Shown: positions 19,713 through 29,165, counted from the stretch's first letter. The stretch: DNA of 64,000 nucleotides from Parasedimentitalea psychrophila (GCF_030285785.1 NZ_CP127247.1:1139501-1203500), one strand, 5' to 3'. The notes: generated by a model from the sequence alone, not told the origin. Translations and numbers: made by a program.

Positions 19713-21017
19713 TTGTTTCGCACTCTCACGGCCGAAATCTGGCCCTTGCCGCGGGTCACCAAATCCCGTTCGTCCTGCCGTGAAATTGCCGCGGTTTTTC
19801 AGGGCAGCCCCGCCGAGGCCATTGGGCTGATGCCGGGATGGCTCATTCTGCAGATCGACGGGGATGCGCCAACCGATCATGCCTTACTGCGATCCAAACG
19901 CAACGGCATTGACCGCATCACCTTTCAAAACCCCGAGACCGACGAGATCTGGTCCATTCCTGCCGGGGCATGGCCGCATGGCATTAAGGTCATCCCCTGT
20001 GTCAACGATAGGCTGATCGCCGATATAAAATCCGCAAACGCCGATTTTCAGGCGCTACACGCAATCTGGAACCACGGCGACTGGGGCGAATTTGCCAAGT
20101 TGCGGGGCGCGTTTGAGAGCGCGGTCCTGCCGTTTGGCGCCTCGCTGGTTGACCGCTTCATCAACCCCGCCCGCCGCCAAGCCCGGATTTTTGCCTCAGA
20201 CGATATCGGCAACATGATCCTGCTGGCGCTGAGCTATAAGGCCCTGGGGCTGAATGATCTGGCTCAAAAGGCGATTGAAACCGCCGAACACCACCGTGAA
20301 AAGCAGGGCATAGAGCGGATGCCAAGCCAGTATTTCGGGCTGATCTGGTTCATTGATATCCTGATAAAGCTGGGCATCGGCGCCACCGATGAGGCCCTTG
20401 AAATGGCCGAGACTGCGGTGGCAGGCTACCCGGAACTGAACGGGCTGCGCCGTCTCTACGCCTCGGTTGCCAACCGCGAGGGCCTGATCCTCTGGTCGCC
20501 GCTGCTGGGCAAAAGGTTTCCGTTCGATTATCGCCTGCCGCAGCATGATCCCTTTGACACCTGGCCGGGTGGCCCGCCGGTATCGCTGCCCGACACCCTG
20601 GCGACGCTGCAGGACGGGCAGTTCCTGTTGGTCTACTGTCTGGGGGAATATCGCACCAATGGTCCATTTCAGCAGGAGTTGGAAAACCTGATAGCGTTGC
20701 ATCAATTGGCCCCCGACAGGATCGCCGAGGTGCATGTCATCACCGCCTATGATCAGGACCCAGACGACAGTTTCTGGCGTCACAGCAATCAGATTGAGGA
20801 TCAGCTGAAATCAGCATCCGTGCCGTTTCGCGTGCTGTTTGATGCAACAGATGCCGCTGTTGCACAGCTAAAGGTTGACGCCTTCCCGTCGCTCTATATC
20901 TTGAACCGCGATGGCATCGTCCTGAGTGTCGAAGGTCTGGCCGAGGAAGACGGCTATTGGCAGGCCATCGGGCGCAATCAGGATCCGGCATTTTTGCAAT
21001 CGGATCCGGCGTCCTGA
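19713..21017 (+). CDS. PDZ-like / helical repeat / thioredoxin-fold protein without CxxC
   Basis: Predicted 434-residue protein of unrecognised family. Residues about 25-90 look like a PDZ domain (AAVFQGSPAEAIGLMPGWLI, then LQIDGDAPT). Residues about 105-265 are helical and TPR-like (LALSYKALGLNDLAQKAIETAE). Residues about 290-430 look like a redoxin/thioredoxin fold with the cis-proline region DAFPSLYILNRDG. Where the CxxC should be it reads VYCLGEYRTNGPF, so a dithiol active site is absent. No signal peptide is seen. The start is uncertain: the TTG at 19713 gives the full frame, and no clear ribosome site was found. Likely a scaffold or binding protein rather than an oxidoreductase. Confidence 0.75.
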   Translation: MFRTLTAEIWPLPRVTKSRSSCREIAAVFQGSPAEAIGLMPGWLILQIDGDAPTDHALLRSKRNGIDRITFQNPETDEIWSIPAGAWPHGIKVIPCVNDRLIADIKSANADFQALHAIWNHGDWGEFAKLRGAFESAVLPFGASLVDRFINPARRQARIFASDDIGNMILLALSYKALGLNDLAQKAIETAEHHREKQGIERMPSQYFGLIWFIDILIKLGIGATDEALEMAETAVAGYPELNGLRRLYASVANREGLILWSPLLGKRFPFDYRLPQHDPFDTWPGGPPVSLPDTLATLQDGQFLLVYCLGEYRTNGPFQQELENLIALHQLAPDRIAEVHVITAYDQDPDDSFWRHSNQIEDQLKSASVPFRVLFDATDAAVAQLKVDAFPSLYILNRDGIVLSVEGLAEEDGYWQAIGRNQDPAFLQSDPAS

Positions 21018-21151
21018 TCTCTTCGGGACACCGCATTTGCGGCGGTTATTGCACCATGGCCGATTGCCGCCGATAAATCGCAGGCAAGTGTTGAACCCCC
21101 TTGGCTGCCTGCCTATTCTGACTCTAACACTCAGCCCAAAAGGATATCACC

Positions 21152-21574
21152 ATGACCGAGACCTCCCCTCGCCCGCTTTCTCCCCAGGATTGTCTTGTTG
21201 CGATCATGGTGGCGGTGTCGGCCTCGGACGAAAACATCCGCACCTCGGAACTGATCGAGATCCAGTCCGCAGTGAATATGCTGCCGGTGTTTGCGGACTA
21301 TGATATCGACCGGATCAAACGGATGTCGCAAACGGTGCTGGACTTGTTTGAGCAGGAGGACGGGCTGGATGCGCTGTTTGGCCTGATCCGCGAAAACCTG
21401 CCCGAGCGGCTGCATGAAACCGCCTATGCGCTGGCCTGCGACGTGGCGGCCTCAGATGGGCGGCTGAATGAAACCGAATTGGAGTTCCTGGCCGAGATCC
21501 GCTATGAGTTGAACATCGACCGGCTGCACGCCGCTGCAATTGAGCGCGGCGCCCGGGCGCGGCACGTGACCTGA
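21152..21574 (+). CDS. TerB-family protein
   Basis: Predicted 140-residue cytosolic helical protein. The paired acidic helices with LVAIMVAVSASDENIRTSEL and ALACDVAASDGRLNETELEFL match the TerB (tellurite resistance B) fold, where conserved Asp/Glu residues bind metal. Other ter genes are absent, so tellurite resistance itself should not be assumed; solitary TerB proteins are common in this family. Start ATG follows AAAAGGATATCACC. Confidence 0.85.
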   Translation: MTETSPRPLSPQDCLVAIMVAVSASDENIRTSELIEIQSAVNMLPVFADYDIDRIKRMSQTVLDLFEQEDGLDALFGLIRENLPERLHETAYALACDVAASDGRLNETELEFLAEIRYELNIDRLHAAAIERGARARHVT

Positions 21575-21619
21575 GACCTAAGACCGGTGGGATTAGAATA
21601 AGAGAACTTTCGGGTTTGT

Positions 21620-21656
21620 CTTATTCAGGGAACAGCCTTTCTCTTCCCTGAATAAG
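21620..21656. terminator. Perfect 13-bp hairpin between convergent genes
   Basis: CTTATTCAGGGAA (21620-21632) pairs perfectly with TTCCCTGAATAAG (21644-21656) around an 11-base loop. It lies between the TerB gene and the convergent lipoprotein gene and can end both transcripts. Confidence 0.75.
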
Positions 21657-21665
21657 GCTCCGGGG

Positions 21666-22370
21666 TCAGCGCTGGAAAATCTCGTCACGCGTGAAATTCC
21701 GGGTTTGCCGCGATCCATTGGCAAAGGTCATTGTCACACTGACCGTCTCGATCGAGTTTTGATCGAAAGTCCAGTAAGGCGGATCCGCCTTGGCAGCCCC
21801 CGAAGCACAGGACGAAAACCCCTGTGTTTTGGTGGCGCCGCCATTGACCGAAAACTGCATCTTTTTGATGCCGCAGGCATAAGGCGCCACTGACGACAGG
21901 TTCAGCGCGTCATAGGGCCAGCTTTTGGATACTGTGGCCCAGGGCGTCCCGGCCCGTTTCAATGCCGCCTGATCCTGCGCAACCCGCGATGACGACACTA
22001 CAGGCGCCGACGCGGCCGCAACTGGGGCGCTTGACTGGCCGACAGATGCAGCTGCCCCCCCGTTCACTTTTGCATTGTTCGCTTCCCAGACTGACCGCGA
22101 CGGCATGGTCAAATGCCCCATCTGAGCAGGGTTGTCACGCTTGGCCTCTTCGAACATGGCCCGGCCCAAGGCGTAATCGTCATTGATGTCCACGCCCGGA
22201 TACTTCTGCCGGTATTCTTCTTGGAGGCGCCGTTCTGCGGCGGCATCAACCGCCGAATAAAACGGATCAGCCGCGCCAGTGGCAATCACCGCGGCAGTAC
22301 AGGCCGTCTGCGACAGTGCTATCGCTAACAGCCCCGCCATGCGCCAACGGCCCCGGAGAAAATACCCCAT
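21666..22370 (-). CDS. Putative lipoprotein of unknown function
   Basis: About 234 residues from the ATG at 22370; the frame is open to 22466 and the start is not fixed by a ribosome site. The N-terminus has a basic stretch, a hydrophobic core and a lipobox-like SQTAC (MAGLLAIALSQTAC), suggesting lipid attachment. The middle is an Ala/Ser-rich linker (about residues 100-135), and the C-terminal part has two cysteines (APYACGIKK and GFSSCASG) in a beta-rich region ending SVTMTFANGSRQTRNFTRDE. I do not recognise a family. Upstream of the frame the DNA is A+T-rich. Confidence 0.7.
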   Translation of the reverse strand: MGYFLRGRWRMAGLLAIALSQTACTAAVIATGAADPFYSAVDAAAERRLQEEYRQKYPGVDINDDYALGRAMFEEAKRDNPAQMGHLTMPSRSVWEANNAKVNGGAAASVGQSSAPVAAASAPVVSSSRVAQDQAALKRAGTPWATVSKSWPYDALNLSSVAPYACGIKKMQFSVNGGATKTQGFSSCASGAAKADPPYWTFDQNSIETVSVTMTFANGSRQTRNFTRDEIFQR

Positions 22371-22625
22371 CGAAATTTTCACATTTTCTCTATTATTTTC
22401 AATCATGTTTGCTGTGCCCCAATACCATCTCGTCAAACTAAACGGTACGGGTACAACGCAAAGCAATAGAATTCTTCAAATGTAAGACATTTACATTCTA
22501 TAAGGGAATATCGCCCACCGCAGGACGCAAGAAATCTCCCCAGGGTTGAGAATCCATCCCAGTGGCCGCGTGTTTCCCAGTCGATTGATTGCAACACAGG
22601 CCATGCGAACCACAGCCAAACGGCC

Positions 22626-24116
22626 TCAACTGCCGTAGACCGTGCCCCATCGCTCGATCAGCTTTTGCTGCATCTTCTTGGCCTTGCGGTTCCAGCTGCG
22701 GGCCCCCTGTGGCCGTTCGCGGTCAGCGCGTTTGATACGGGACCGCGCGCCCTGATCGGCGGCAAAGATGGCAAAGGCCAGCTCGGTGCCGTCAGCGGCG
22801 GTCATGAAACCGCCCAGCCCTGAGACAAAATTCAGCGTGCCGGTTTTGGCATTCACCTTGATCGGGTGGGTCTTGTTCACCTTGCCATTGGCATCGCGCA
22901 GCAGGAACGGTTTCAGCAGTGGTTTCAACTGACCCACCTTGCGCGCGGCAATCAATGCCCCAACCAGATCGTCGGGCGTCATCCGCGACGCGTCGCCCAG
23001 ACCCGAATGATCCACCAGCCGGGTGCCGGTCATGCCATATTTGGCACCCGCCCAGCTGTTCATCGCCTGCGCCGAGGCCCTTAGCGATCCGGGCCGACGC
23101 CCAGATGCCGCGGTGGCGGACATGCCGATCATCTCGGCCATCAGATTGTTTGAGTATTTCAACATGCGGCGCAGCATCACCAACAGCGCCGTACTGCTGT
23201 GCTGCGCCAGCACCTGCCCCTGACCCTGTGGCAGGGATTTCACCACTTGCGGCTTGGCCAGCACGATCCCATGCGCCCGCGCCATGGTGCGGAAAACATC
23301 GCCTACGTATTCAGCCGGACGGCGCACCGGTAGCCAGCGCGAGCCGCCCTTGCCCAAGGCAGCATTGGCCACCGTCCACTGATCGGCACCGCCGCTGTCG
23401 GCATAGGTGTAGACCGGGGCGGTTCGCTTTGCCACTTTCATCCGGGCCACGGCCACCTCGGGGCGGTATTTCTCAGTCCTGGCATCCATGCTGACCGACC
23501 AGCCCTGGCCTGCCCGTTTCCATTCAAAATGCACCCGGTTATAGTTCAGCGCCAGCCCCGAGATCGCCGGGCTATAGCCGACGTGATCCGGCTGATCGGC
23601 GTCAATGGTGTGCACATAGGGCAGCGCCCCGTCCCACAGCTTAAAGCCGCCCCTGACCTCGCGCACGCCGGCAGATTTCAGCGCTTTGGCCAGTTGCGCC
23701 AGATGATCGGTGGTCAATGTGGGGTCGCCGCCACCAACCAGGATCAAATCCCCCTGCACCACGCCGCCGATAACGCCGCCCGTGGCCATCACCCGGGTGT
23801 GAAACCGATGCTCGGCCCCCAGCACATCCAGCGCGTAAAGCGAGGTCAGCGCCTTGGCGACGCTGGCCGGTGGCAGTCCCGAGGCGCCATTCTCGGCCTC
23901 AAGCCGCAGACCTGTCTCCACGTCCGCCACAGCGCAGGCCACCTCTCCCGGCAGCCCCGCCCGCTGCAGCACACGTTTGAGCCCGTCCGCCGGGCTGTGC
24001 ATAACAGCCTGACGTCGGGCATGAGGTCGCAAGGAGGTGACCGGGGCATTGGCCCAGGCCCCACCTGCCCCGATCAGGGCAGAACCAGAAAGCAGAAAAA
24101 ATCGTCGCGTAACCAT
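22626..24116 (-). CDS. dacB: D-alanyl-D-alanine carboxypeptidase/endopeptidase (PBP4 family)
   Basis: Predicted 496-residue periplasmic serine peptidase (S13) that trims peptidoglycan side chains and cuts cross-links. A Tat/Sec-type signal (TRRFFLLSGSALIGAGGAWA) leads the protein. The catalytic SxxK is S85-V-A-K88 in PPASVAKAL, the SxN motif is in LKYSNNLMAEM, and the third box is AKTGTLNFVSGL. Start ATG at 24116. It is divergent from the DMT transporter gene. Confidence 0.94.
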   Translation of the reverse strand: MVTRRFFLLSGSALIGAGGAWANAPVTSLRPHARRQAVMHSPADGLKRVLQRAGLPGEVACAVADVETGLRLEAENGASGLPPASVAKALTSLYALDVLGAEHRFHTRVMATGGVIGGVVQGDLILVGGGDPTLTTDHLAQLAKALKSAGVREVRGGFKLWDGALPYVHTIDADQPDHVGYSPAISGLALNYNRVHFEWKRAGQGWSVSMDARTEKYRPEVAVARMKVAKRTAPVYTYADSGGADQWTVANAALGKGGSRWLPVRRPAEYVGDVFRTMARAHGIVLAKPQVVKSLPQGQGQVLAQHSSTALLVMLRRMLKYSNNLMAEMIGMSATAASGRRPGSLRASAQAMNSWAGAKYGMTGTRLVDHSGLGDASRMTPDDLVGALIAARKVGQLKPLLKPFLLRDANGKVNKTHPIKVNAKTGTLNFVSGLGGFMTAADGTELAFAIFAADQGARSRIKRADRERPQGARSWNRKAKKMQQKLIERWGTVYGS

Positions 24117-24210
24117 ATCACCCTTAGTGTAATAAATTCATTTCGAAACGGCAAACAGTCAGGCGATTTGGGGTTCTTAGTAAGCGCACTGCCTGTTAGA
24201 GGGTGAAACC

Positions 24211-25038
24211 ATGTTACAGGCAGTCACTCTCATGTTCGTCGCTATGTCAATGATCCCTGCGGGTGATCTATGTGGCAAACTGCTGACCAGCAGTGGCATT
24301 GCCACACCGGCTTTCATCGCCTCTTCGCGTTTTGTCATTGGTAGCGCCTTGTTGCTGCCCTTTGTTCCGCTTCGCGCGTATTCATTAATGAAAGATCGCC
24401 GCATGTGGCTGCGGGCCCTGTTGCTGGTCGGCGGCATCGTTTCGGTGCAGACAGCCCTTAAGACCGAGCCGATGGCAGATGTGTTCGCCGCCTTCTTTAT
24501 CGGCCCGATCATCAGCTATGGTCTGTCGGCTGTGTTCCTGCGCGAACCCACCACCTGGCTGCGGTCGCTGCTCATGCTTGTCGGCTTTGCCGGTGTTATT
24601 TTGGTGGTTCGCCCCGGCTTCGGAGGCTCGATCAACCTGTTGTGGGCGGTGCTTGCCGGCGGTTTCTACGGCTGTTTTCTGACCACCGGCCGCTGGCTTT
24701 CACATCTTGGGTCACCGCTAGAGCTGAGCCTGATCCAATTGCTGCTGGCCGCCCTTGTCATGCTGCCAATGGGGTTGGCAAACCTGCCCGAGCTCACCCT
24801 GAGCACCTCGATCCTGACGCTGGGCAGCGCCGCGTTTTCGATGCTGGGTAATCTGATTCTGCTGTTTGCCTACAGCAAGGTCGCAGCCACCAAACTGGCG
24901 CCGATGGTCTATTTCCAGCTGATCGCCGCAGTGACGCTTGGCTGGGCCGCCTTTGGCCAATTGCCGGACATGCTGACCTGGCTGGGTCTAGCTGTGGTCG
25001 TCAGCGCCGGTCTTGGCTCGGCGCTCCTGCGACGCTGA
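24211..25038 (+). CDS. DMT-superfamily (EamA) transporter
   Basis: Predicted 275-residue inner-membrane protein with about ten transmembrane helices arranged as two EamA repeats. The first runs from [17 protein letters not shown], and the second includes [12 protein letters not shown] and [21 protein letters not shown]. Substrate unknown; the family exports metabolites such as amino acids. ATG after GAGGGTGAAACC. The last 51 bases overlap the 3' end of nadD on the opposite strand. Confidence 0.92.
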   Translation: MLQAVTLMFVAMSMIPAGDLCGKLLTSSGIATPAFIASSRFVIGSALLLPFVPLRAYSLMKDRRMWLRALLLVGGIVSVQTALKTEPMADVFAAFFIGPIISYGLSAVFLREPTTWLRSLLMLVGFAGVILVVRPGFGGSINLLWAVLAGGFYGCFLTTGRWLSHLGSPLELSLIQLLLAALVMLPMGLANLPELTLSTSILTLGSAAFSMLGNLILLFAYSKVAATKLAPMVYFQLIAAVTLGWAAFGQLPDMLTWLGLAVVVSAGLGSALLRR

Positions 25039-25632
25039 CCACTCTCCGCGCGCCCGGATCGCCGAGGAGCTGGCGTCAACCATTGGCACATTGACAAAAC
25101 ACCAGGCCGGGCACTGTGCATGAGCCAACAGGCGGCTCTCGCTCCCCTTCAACCGATATGGCGCATAGATCCGCGCCGCCGGTGACAGCCGCGCCGAGAT
25201 CCGATCCCCCGGTCGTGCCATCACGCCGACCGGCACCGTATCTAGGATCTGCCGCCAGTCCCTCCAGCGATGAAACTGCGCCAGATTATCGGCCCCCATC
25301 AGCCAGACAAAACGCACACCGGGATAGAGCCTGCGCAGATGCCGCAGGGTCTGTGCGGTATAGCGTGTTCCCAGCTGCGCCTCGGCATCGCTGATATGGA
25401 TGTTTGGGTGCCGCATGATCGCCCGCGCCGCCGCCATCCGCTGCTCTAGCGGGGCCGGCTGATGGCGTTTTAGCGGATTACCCGGAGACACCAGCCACCA
25501 GACCCGGTCCAGCCCAAACTGCGCCAGCGCCGCCCGGCTGATCTGCACATGACCCATGTGGGCCGGATCAAAAGATCCACCCAGCAGCCCCACGGTCATG
25601 CCGGGGCGAAGATATGGAAACCCATGTCTCAT
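24988..25632 (-). CDS. nadD: Nicotinate-nucleotide adenylyltransferase
   Basis: Predicted 214-residue cytosolic enzyme joining ATP and nicotinate mononucleotide to deamido-NAD. The nucleotidyltransferase motif [14 protein letters not shown] carries the HxGH-type site, and the C-terminal [12 protein letters not shown] matches the ISxTxxR region. Start at 25632 ([17 protein letters not shown]) fits other roseobacter NadD proteins; 21 further upstream codons are open but unlikely. The 3' end overlaps the convergent DMT gene by 51 bases. The NAD synthetase that completes the pathway is also in this window (44240-45898). Confidence 0.94.
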   Translation of the reverse strand: MRHGFPYLRPGMTVGLLGGSFDPAHMGHVQISRAALAQFGLDRVWWLVSPGNPLKRHQPAPLEQRMAAARAIMRHPNIHISDAEAQLGTRYTAQTLRHLRRLYPGVRFVWLMGADNLAQFHRWRDWRQILDTVPVGVMARPGDRISARLSPAARIYAPYRLKGSESRLLAHAQCPAWCFVNVPMVDASSSAIRARGEWSASQERRAKTGADDHS

Positions 25633-25686
25633 CCCCGGCTTGATGCACATATTTGGCAAGGGATTCCAAGCCCTGCGCAAAACATA

Positions 25687-25712
25687 GGGCAGCACGCGAT
25701 TGCGTGCTGCCC
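25687..25712 (-). terminator. Perfect 11-bp hairpin after the DUF1775 gene
   Basis: GGGCAGCACGC (25687-25697) pairs perfectly with GCGTGCTGCCC (25702-25712) around GATT. It lies 24 bases past the stop of the minus-strand DUF1775 gene and before nadD. On the minus strand it is followed by TATGTTTTG, a modest U-tract. Confidence 0.75.
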
Positions 25713-25735
25713 TGTTTCACCGCGATTTTGAACAG

Positions 25736-26266
25736 TTAATGAGTATGCGCGTCTGGTGCGACCAGATGCAGTCCCGGCGCCGGGCGTTTCAGCTCATGTG
25801 GGTCCTGACCCTCTGCAGGGATCTCGACCCAGCCATTTTCACCATCCGCGCATTCTTGCACAGTTGGAAAAAACAACGTCTTGTCAGCTTCCAGCGTGTC
25901 ATGCAGTTTGCCGCGAAAGGTGAATTCGTCGTAATGTTCTGCGGCCAGTTCTCCGGTCCAGATAATCTCGGTCACACCTTCGGTCAGGGTTTTTCCGTAA
26001 TAGTCATAGCTGCCTTCATACGCCCCGGTCACGGTCTCCAGCGCCCAACCCGGCTTTGGCATTGGCTTCACCGAAACCACACCTTCGGGAATGGTGATCC
26101 GCAGCCTTAACGTCGCCTGCTCGCCACAGCCATGGCCAATACGCATCACGCCTTTGTAGAACGAGCCGGTTTTGGCCTCTTGCTGTTCCAACGACGCATG
26201 TGCCGTAGCCGAGGTTCCAAGAGCAGCCGCCAACAGCGCAGCCGAAGCAAATTTGATCAGTTTCAT
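25736..26266 (-). CDS. YcnI-like DUF1775 periplasmic copper-binding protein
   Basis: Predicted 176-residue secreted protein. A signal peptide ends after ATA, leaving H23 (HASLEQQE) as the mature N-terminal residue, which in YcnI-type proteins is a copper ligand in a mono-histidine brace. The DUF1775 core includes RIGHGCGEQATLRLRITIPEGV and PKPGWALE. The protein ends in a His-containing tail (PDAHTH). Its neighbour upstream is a DUF2946-like protein, a pairing seen in copper loci, so a role in copper handling is likely but inferred. Confidence 0.87.
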   Translation of the reverse strand: MKLIKFASAALLAAALGTSATAHASLEQQEAKTGSFYKGVMRIGHGCGEQATLRLRITIPEGVVSVKPMPKPGWALETVTGAYEGSYDYYGKTLTEGVTEIIWTGELAAEHYDEFTFRGKLHDTLEADKTLFFPTVQECADGENGWVEIPAEGQDPHELKRPAPGLHLVAPDAHTH

Positions 26267-26321
26267 TTGTTTTAGTCCTGTTCACATATTTATCTGTGCC
26301 GGGCGCGCCCGGCGATGAGTA

Positions 26322-26663
26322 TCATGTGAACAGTGGCGGACCCCGTGCCTGATGGGGATCAATTGCCCCACCGCAGTTTGCGATATCTGATCTGAGCAGC
26401 AATAGCCGCCCGGTAGAAACAGCCTGCCAGACCAGAAAATCGACATGTCCCAACACCACAAGGCCAGTGGCCAATGTACAGTTTGGACAGTCAGGTTGGC
26501 CAGCCTCTTGGCCAAACCCGCAAATATCCCCCGCCGCGTAACCATAGGCCGAGAACACGACTTCAGCCGAGACCGGACGTGCAGCATGCAAACCCGACAA
26601 TACGGCAAAACACAGCGCCGCGATCAGCGCCAGTCCCGTTTTATGCCTCTGCCAAGCCGCCAT
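26322..26663 (-). CDS. DUF2946-like secreted protein with CxxC
   Basis: Predicted 113-residue protein with an N-terminal hydrophobic signal or anchor (GLALIAALCFAVLSGLHAA). The mature part has DICGFG followed by DCPNCTLATGL, the ICx(n)-CPxC layout of DUF2946 proteins found beside copper genes. It precedes the DUF1775 gene on the same strand by 55 bases. Function unknown; metal binding by the cysteines is plausible. Confidence 0.65.
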   Translation of the reverse strand: MAAWQRHKTGLALIAALCFAVLSGLHAARPVSAEVVFSAYGYAAGDICGFGQEAGQPDCPNCTLATGLVVLGHVDFLVWQAVSTGRLLLLRSDIANCGGAIDPHQARGPPLFT

Positions 26664-26845
26664 TCTGCCTGTTTACCCTTTGACCCATTACCGTGGTTCC
26701 ACCTCACCTAACTAAGCGACGGATCACACTCTTTGATCCAGCGCAACAAACTACCGCCCAAGGGTCAATACCTGACATTGCCCCCACCCGTCCCATCCGC
26801 TATCACTCCTCCCAAATTCAAATCCCCTCATCACGGAGCCCTATC

Positions 26846-28501
26846 ATGGCCGCCTATCAATACGTCTACCACATGCAGGGTGTCTCCAAGACCTACCCGG
26901 GTGGCAAAAAATGCTTTGAAAACATCCACCTGTCCTTTCTCCCCGGCGTTAAAATCGGTGTTGTCGGCGTCAACGGCTCCGGTAAATCGACCCTGATGAA
27001 GATCATGGCCGGTCTCGACAAGGACTTCACCGGCGAGGCCTGGGCCGCCGAAGGTGCCCGGGTTGGCTATCTGCCGCAGGAACCCAAGCTGGACGCGACG
27101 CTGACCGTGCGTGAAAACGTCATGCTGGGTGTGGCGCCGAAAAAGGCGATCCTGGATCGCTATAACGAACTGGCGATGAACTACTCGGACGAGACCGCCG
27201 ACGAGATGGCCGAGCTGCAGGACAAGATCGACGCCCAGGACCTGTGGGATCTGGACAGCCAGATTGACGTCTCGATGGAGGCCCTGCGCTGCCCGCCGGA
27301 TGACGCCGAAATCGCCAACCTCTCGGGTGGTGAGCTGCGTCGCGTGGCGCTGTGCAAGCTGCTGCTCGAAGCGCCGGACATGCTGCTGCTGGATGAGCCG
27401 ACCAACCACCTGGACGCCGAAACCATCGCCTGGCTGCAACAGCACCTGATGGACTACAAGGGCACCATCCTGATCGTCACCCACGACCGTTACTTCCTGG
27501 ATGACATCACCAGCTGGATTCTGGAACTGGACCGCGGCAAGGGTATCCCGAATGAGGGCAACTACTCTGACTGGCTGGAGCAAAAGGCCAAACGCCTGAG
27601 CCAGGAGGCCCGCGAGGACAAATCCAAGCAGCAGACCCTGCAACGCGAGCTGGACTGGATGCGTCAGGGTGCCAAGGCACGCCAGGCCAAGAGCAAGGCC
27701 CGGATCAACGCCTATAACGATCTGGCCGACCAGTCCGAACGCGAGAAGCTAACCCGCGCCCAGATCGTCATCCCCAACGGCCCACGTCTGGGCAACAAGG
27801 TGATCGAGGTCGAAAATCTGGCCAAGCACTATGGCGACAAACAGCTGGTCGAGGGTCTGACCTTTGATCTGCCACCCGGCGGTATCGTCGGCGTCATCGG
27901 CCCCAACGGCGCCGGTAAATCCACCCTGTTCCGCATGTTGACCGGTCAGGAACAACCCGATCAGGGCTCGGTCAGCTTTGGTGACACGGTCAAACTGTCT
28001 TATGTGGATCAGTCGCGCGATGACCTGAAAGACGACGAGACCGTCTGGCAGGCGATTTCCGGCGGCGCTGAAATCATCGAGCTGGGCGATGCGCAGGTCA
28101 ATTCCCGCGCCTATTGCTCGTCCTTCAACTTCAAGGGTGGCGATCAGCAGAAGCCGCTGAAACTGCTATCGGGTGGTGAGCGTAACCGGGTCCACATGGC
28201 GCGGCTGCTCAAGGAAGGCGGCAACGTGCTGCTGCTCGATGAGCCGACCAACGATCTGGACGTGGAAACCCTGCGCGCACTGGAAGACGCGCTGGTCGAT
28301 TTCGCCGGCTGCGCCGTGGTGATCTCGCACGATCGTTTCTTCCTTGATCGGATCTGTACCCACATGCTGGCCTTTGAAGGCGATGCCCATGTGGAATGGT
28401 TCGAGGGTAACTTTGAAGACTATGAGGAAGACAAGAAACGCCGTCTGGGCGCCGATGCGCTAGAGCCCAAGCGGTTGAAGCATAAGAAGTTTGTGCGGTA
28501 A
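26846..28501 (+). CDS. ettA: Energy-dependent translational throttle protein EttA (ABC-F ATPase)
   Basis: Predicted 551-residue soluble tandem ABC protein that binds the ribosomal E site and gates the first peptide bond according to energy charge. Two Walker A motifs (GVNGSGKST and GPNGAGKST), two signatures (LSGGELRRVALC and LSGGERNRVHMA), two Walker B motifs (DEPTNHLD and DEPTNDLD) and the charged P-site tether (DWMRQGAKARQAKSKARIN) are all present. The ATG at 26846 after CGGAG is chosen; 51 upstream codons are open but not protein-like. Confidence 0.95.
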   Translation: MAAYQYVYHMQGVSKTYPGGKKCFENIHLSFLPGVKIGVVGVNGSGKSTLMKIMAGLDKDFTGEAWAAEGARVGYLPQEPKLDATLTVRENVMLGVAPKKAILDRYNELAMNYSDETADEMAELQDKIDAQDLWDLDSQIDVSMEALRCPPDDAEIANLSGGELRRVALCKLLLEAPDMLLLDEPTNHLDAETIAWLQQHLMDYKGTILIVTHDRYFLDDITSWILELDRGKGIPNEGNYSDWLEQKAKRLSQEAREDKSKQQTLQRELDWMRQGAKARQAKSKARINAYNDLADQSEREKLTRAQIVIPNGPRLGNKVIEVENLAKHYGDKQLVEGLTFDLPPGGIVGVIGPNGAGKSTLFRMLTGQEQPDQGSVSFGDTVKLSYVDQSRDDLKDDETVWQAISGGAEIIELGDAQVNSRAYCSSFNFKGGDQQKPLKLLSGGERNRVHMARLLKEGGNVLLLDEPTNDLDVETLRALEDALVDFAGCAVVISHDRFFLDRICTHMLAFEGDAHVEWFEGNFEDYEEDKKRRLGADALEPKRLKHKKFVR

Positions 28502-28509
28502 TAATACTG

Positions 28510-28545
28510 GAGTGGATCAAGTACCTTTTTGCACTTGGTCCACTC
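28510..28545 (+). terminator. Terminator-like hairpin after ettA
   Basis: GAGTGGATCAAGT (28510-28522) pairs with ACTTGGTCCACTC (28533-28545), 13 pairs with one G-T wobble and a 10-base loop. It starts 8 bases after the ettA stop. The following DNA is T-rich only after a gap. Confidence 0.7.
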
Positions 28546-28574
28546 TACCTCAGACTATTTATTCTTATTGGCGA

Positions 28575-29018
28575 TCAACAACTCTCAATTTGACGTAGCA
28601 ATTTAGCTTGTTTTTCATCGTAAGATTTACTGCTGAAAAGACTGCCCAAAAGAAACTGATTTCGAGCCCGAAGACCAGCGATCATACAATCCATGCAGGT
28701 CACGAATATCAATATTCCTAACGGCAAAGAGATAACGACTATGAGCATGACACCCAGTCCGTGAGCACCCAGCACGGCGCTATATTCATCAATTAGGTCA
28801 AAGGCAGATTCCAGCCAGCTCGCAACCACGGAAATCATCACAAACACAATCCATGCAAAAAACCAGCCTTTTGATGAAATCTCGAGGCAAGAGGCGTACA
28901 ATTTCAGAAATCGAACACGCGCCAATGCATATTTCAGCCTTGGCACCTTAAGAACTAGACTAAGTAGCACAACTAGGATGCTCCTGAATTCGCAATAGAA
29001 TTGCCCACTTAATAACAT
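28575..29018 (-). CDS. Hypothetical membrane protein in A+T-rich patch
   Basis: Predicted 147 residues with three hydrophobic segments, ILVVLLSLVLKV, WFFAWIVFVMISVVASWL and GLGVMLIVVISLPLGILIFV, and a basic/polar C-terminus (SYDEKQAKLLRQIESC). I do not recognise a family. The DNA is visibly richer in A+T and uses codons rare in the neighbours, which suggests recent acquisition. It is convergent with ettA and divergent from the other orphan at 29166. Confidence 0.55.
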   Translation of the reverse strand: MLLSGQFYCEFRSILVVLLSLVLKVPRLKYALARVRFLKLYASCLEISSKGWFFAWIVFVMISVVASWLESAFDLIDEYSAVLGAHGLGVMLIVVISLPLGILIFVTCMDCMIAGLRARNQFLLGSLFSSKSYDEKQAKLLRQIESC

Positions 29019-29165
29019 GGCGTTTGACAGATGATCTTTTTTCGCTCAAAGGGAACAACCTTAAATCCAATACACTCATAACGTACAGGTTGGATTGCTG
29101 GCAGACAATACACTGCGACAGCCCCTCGCCTTCTCGGGGGAAATTTCTGACTAGGGGCCGCGCAA

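Noticed and set aside
21152-21574. Tellurite resistance locus
   Set aside because: Only a lone TerB-fold gene is present; the other ter genes are absent, so no resistance function is claimed.
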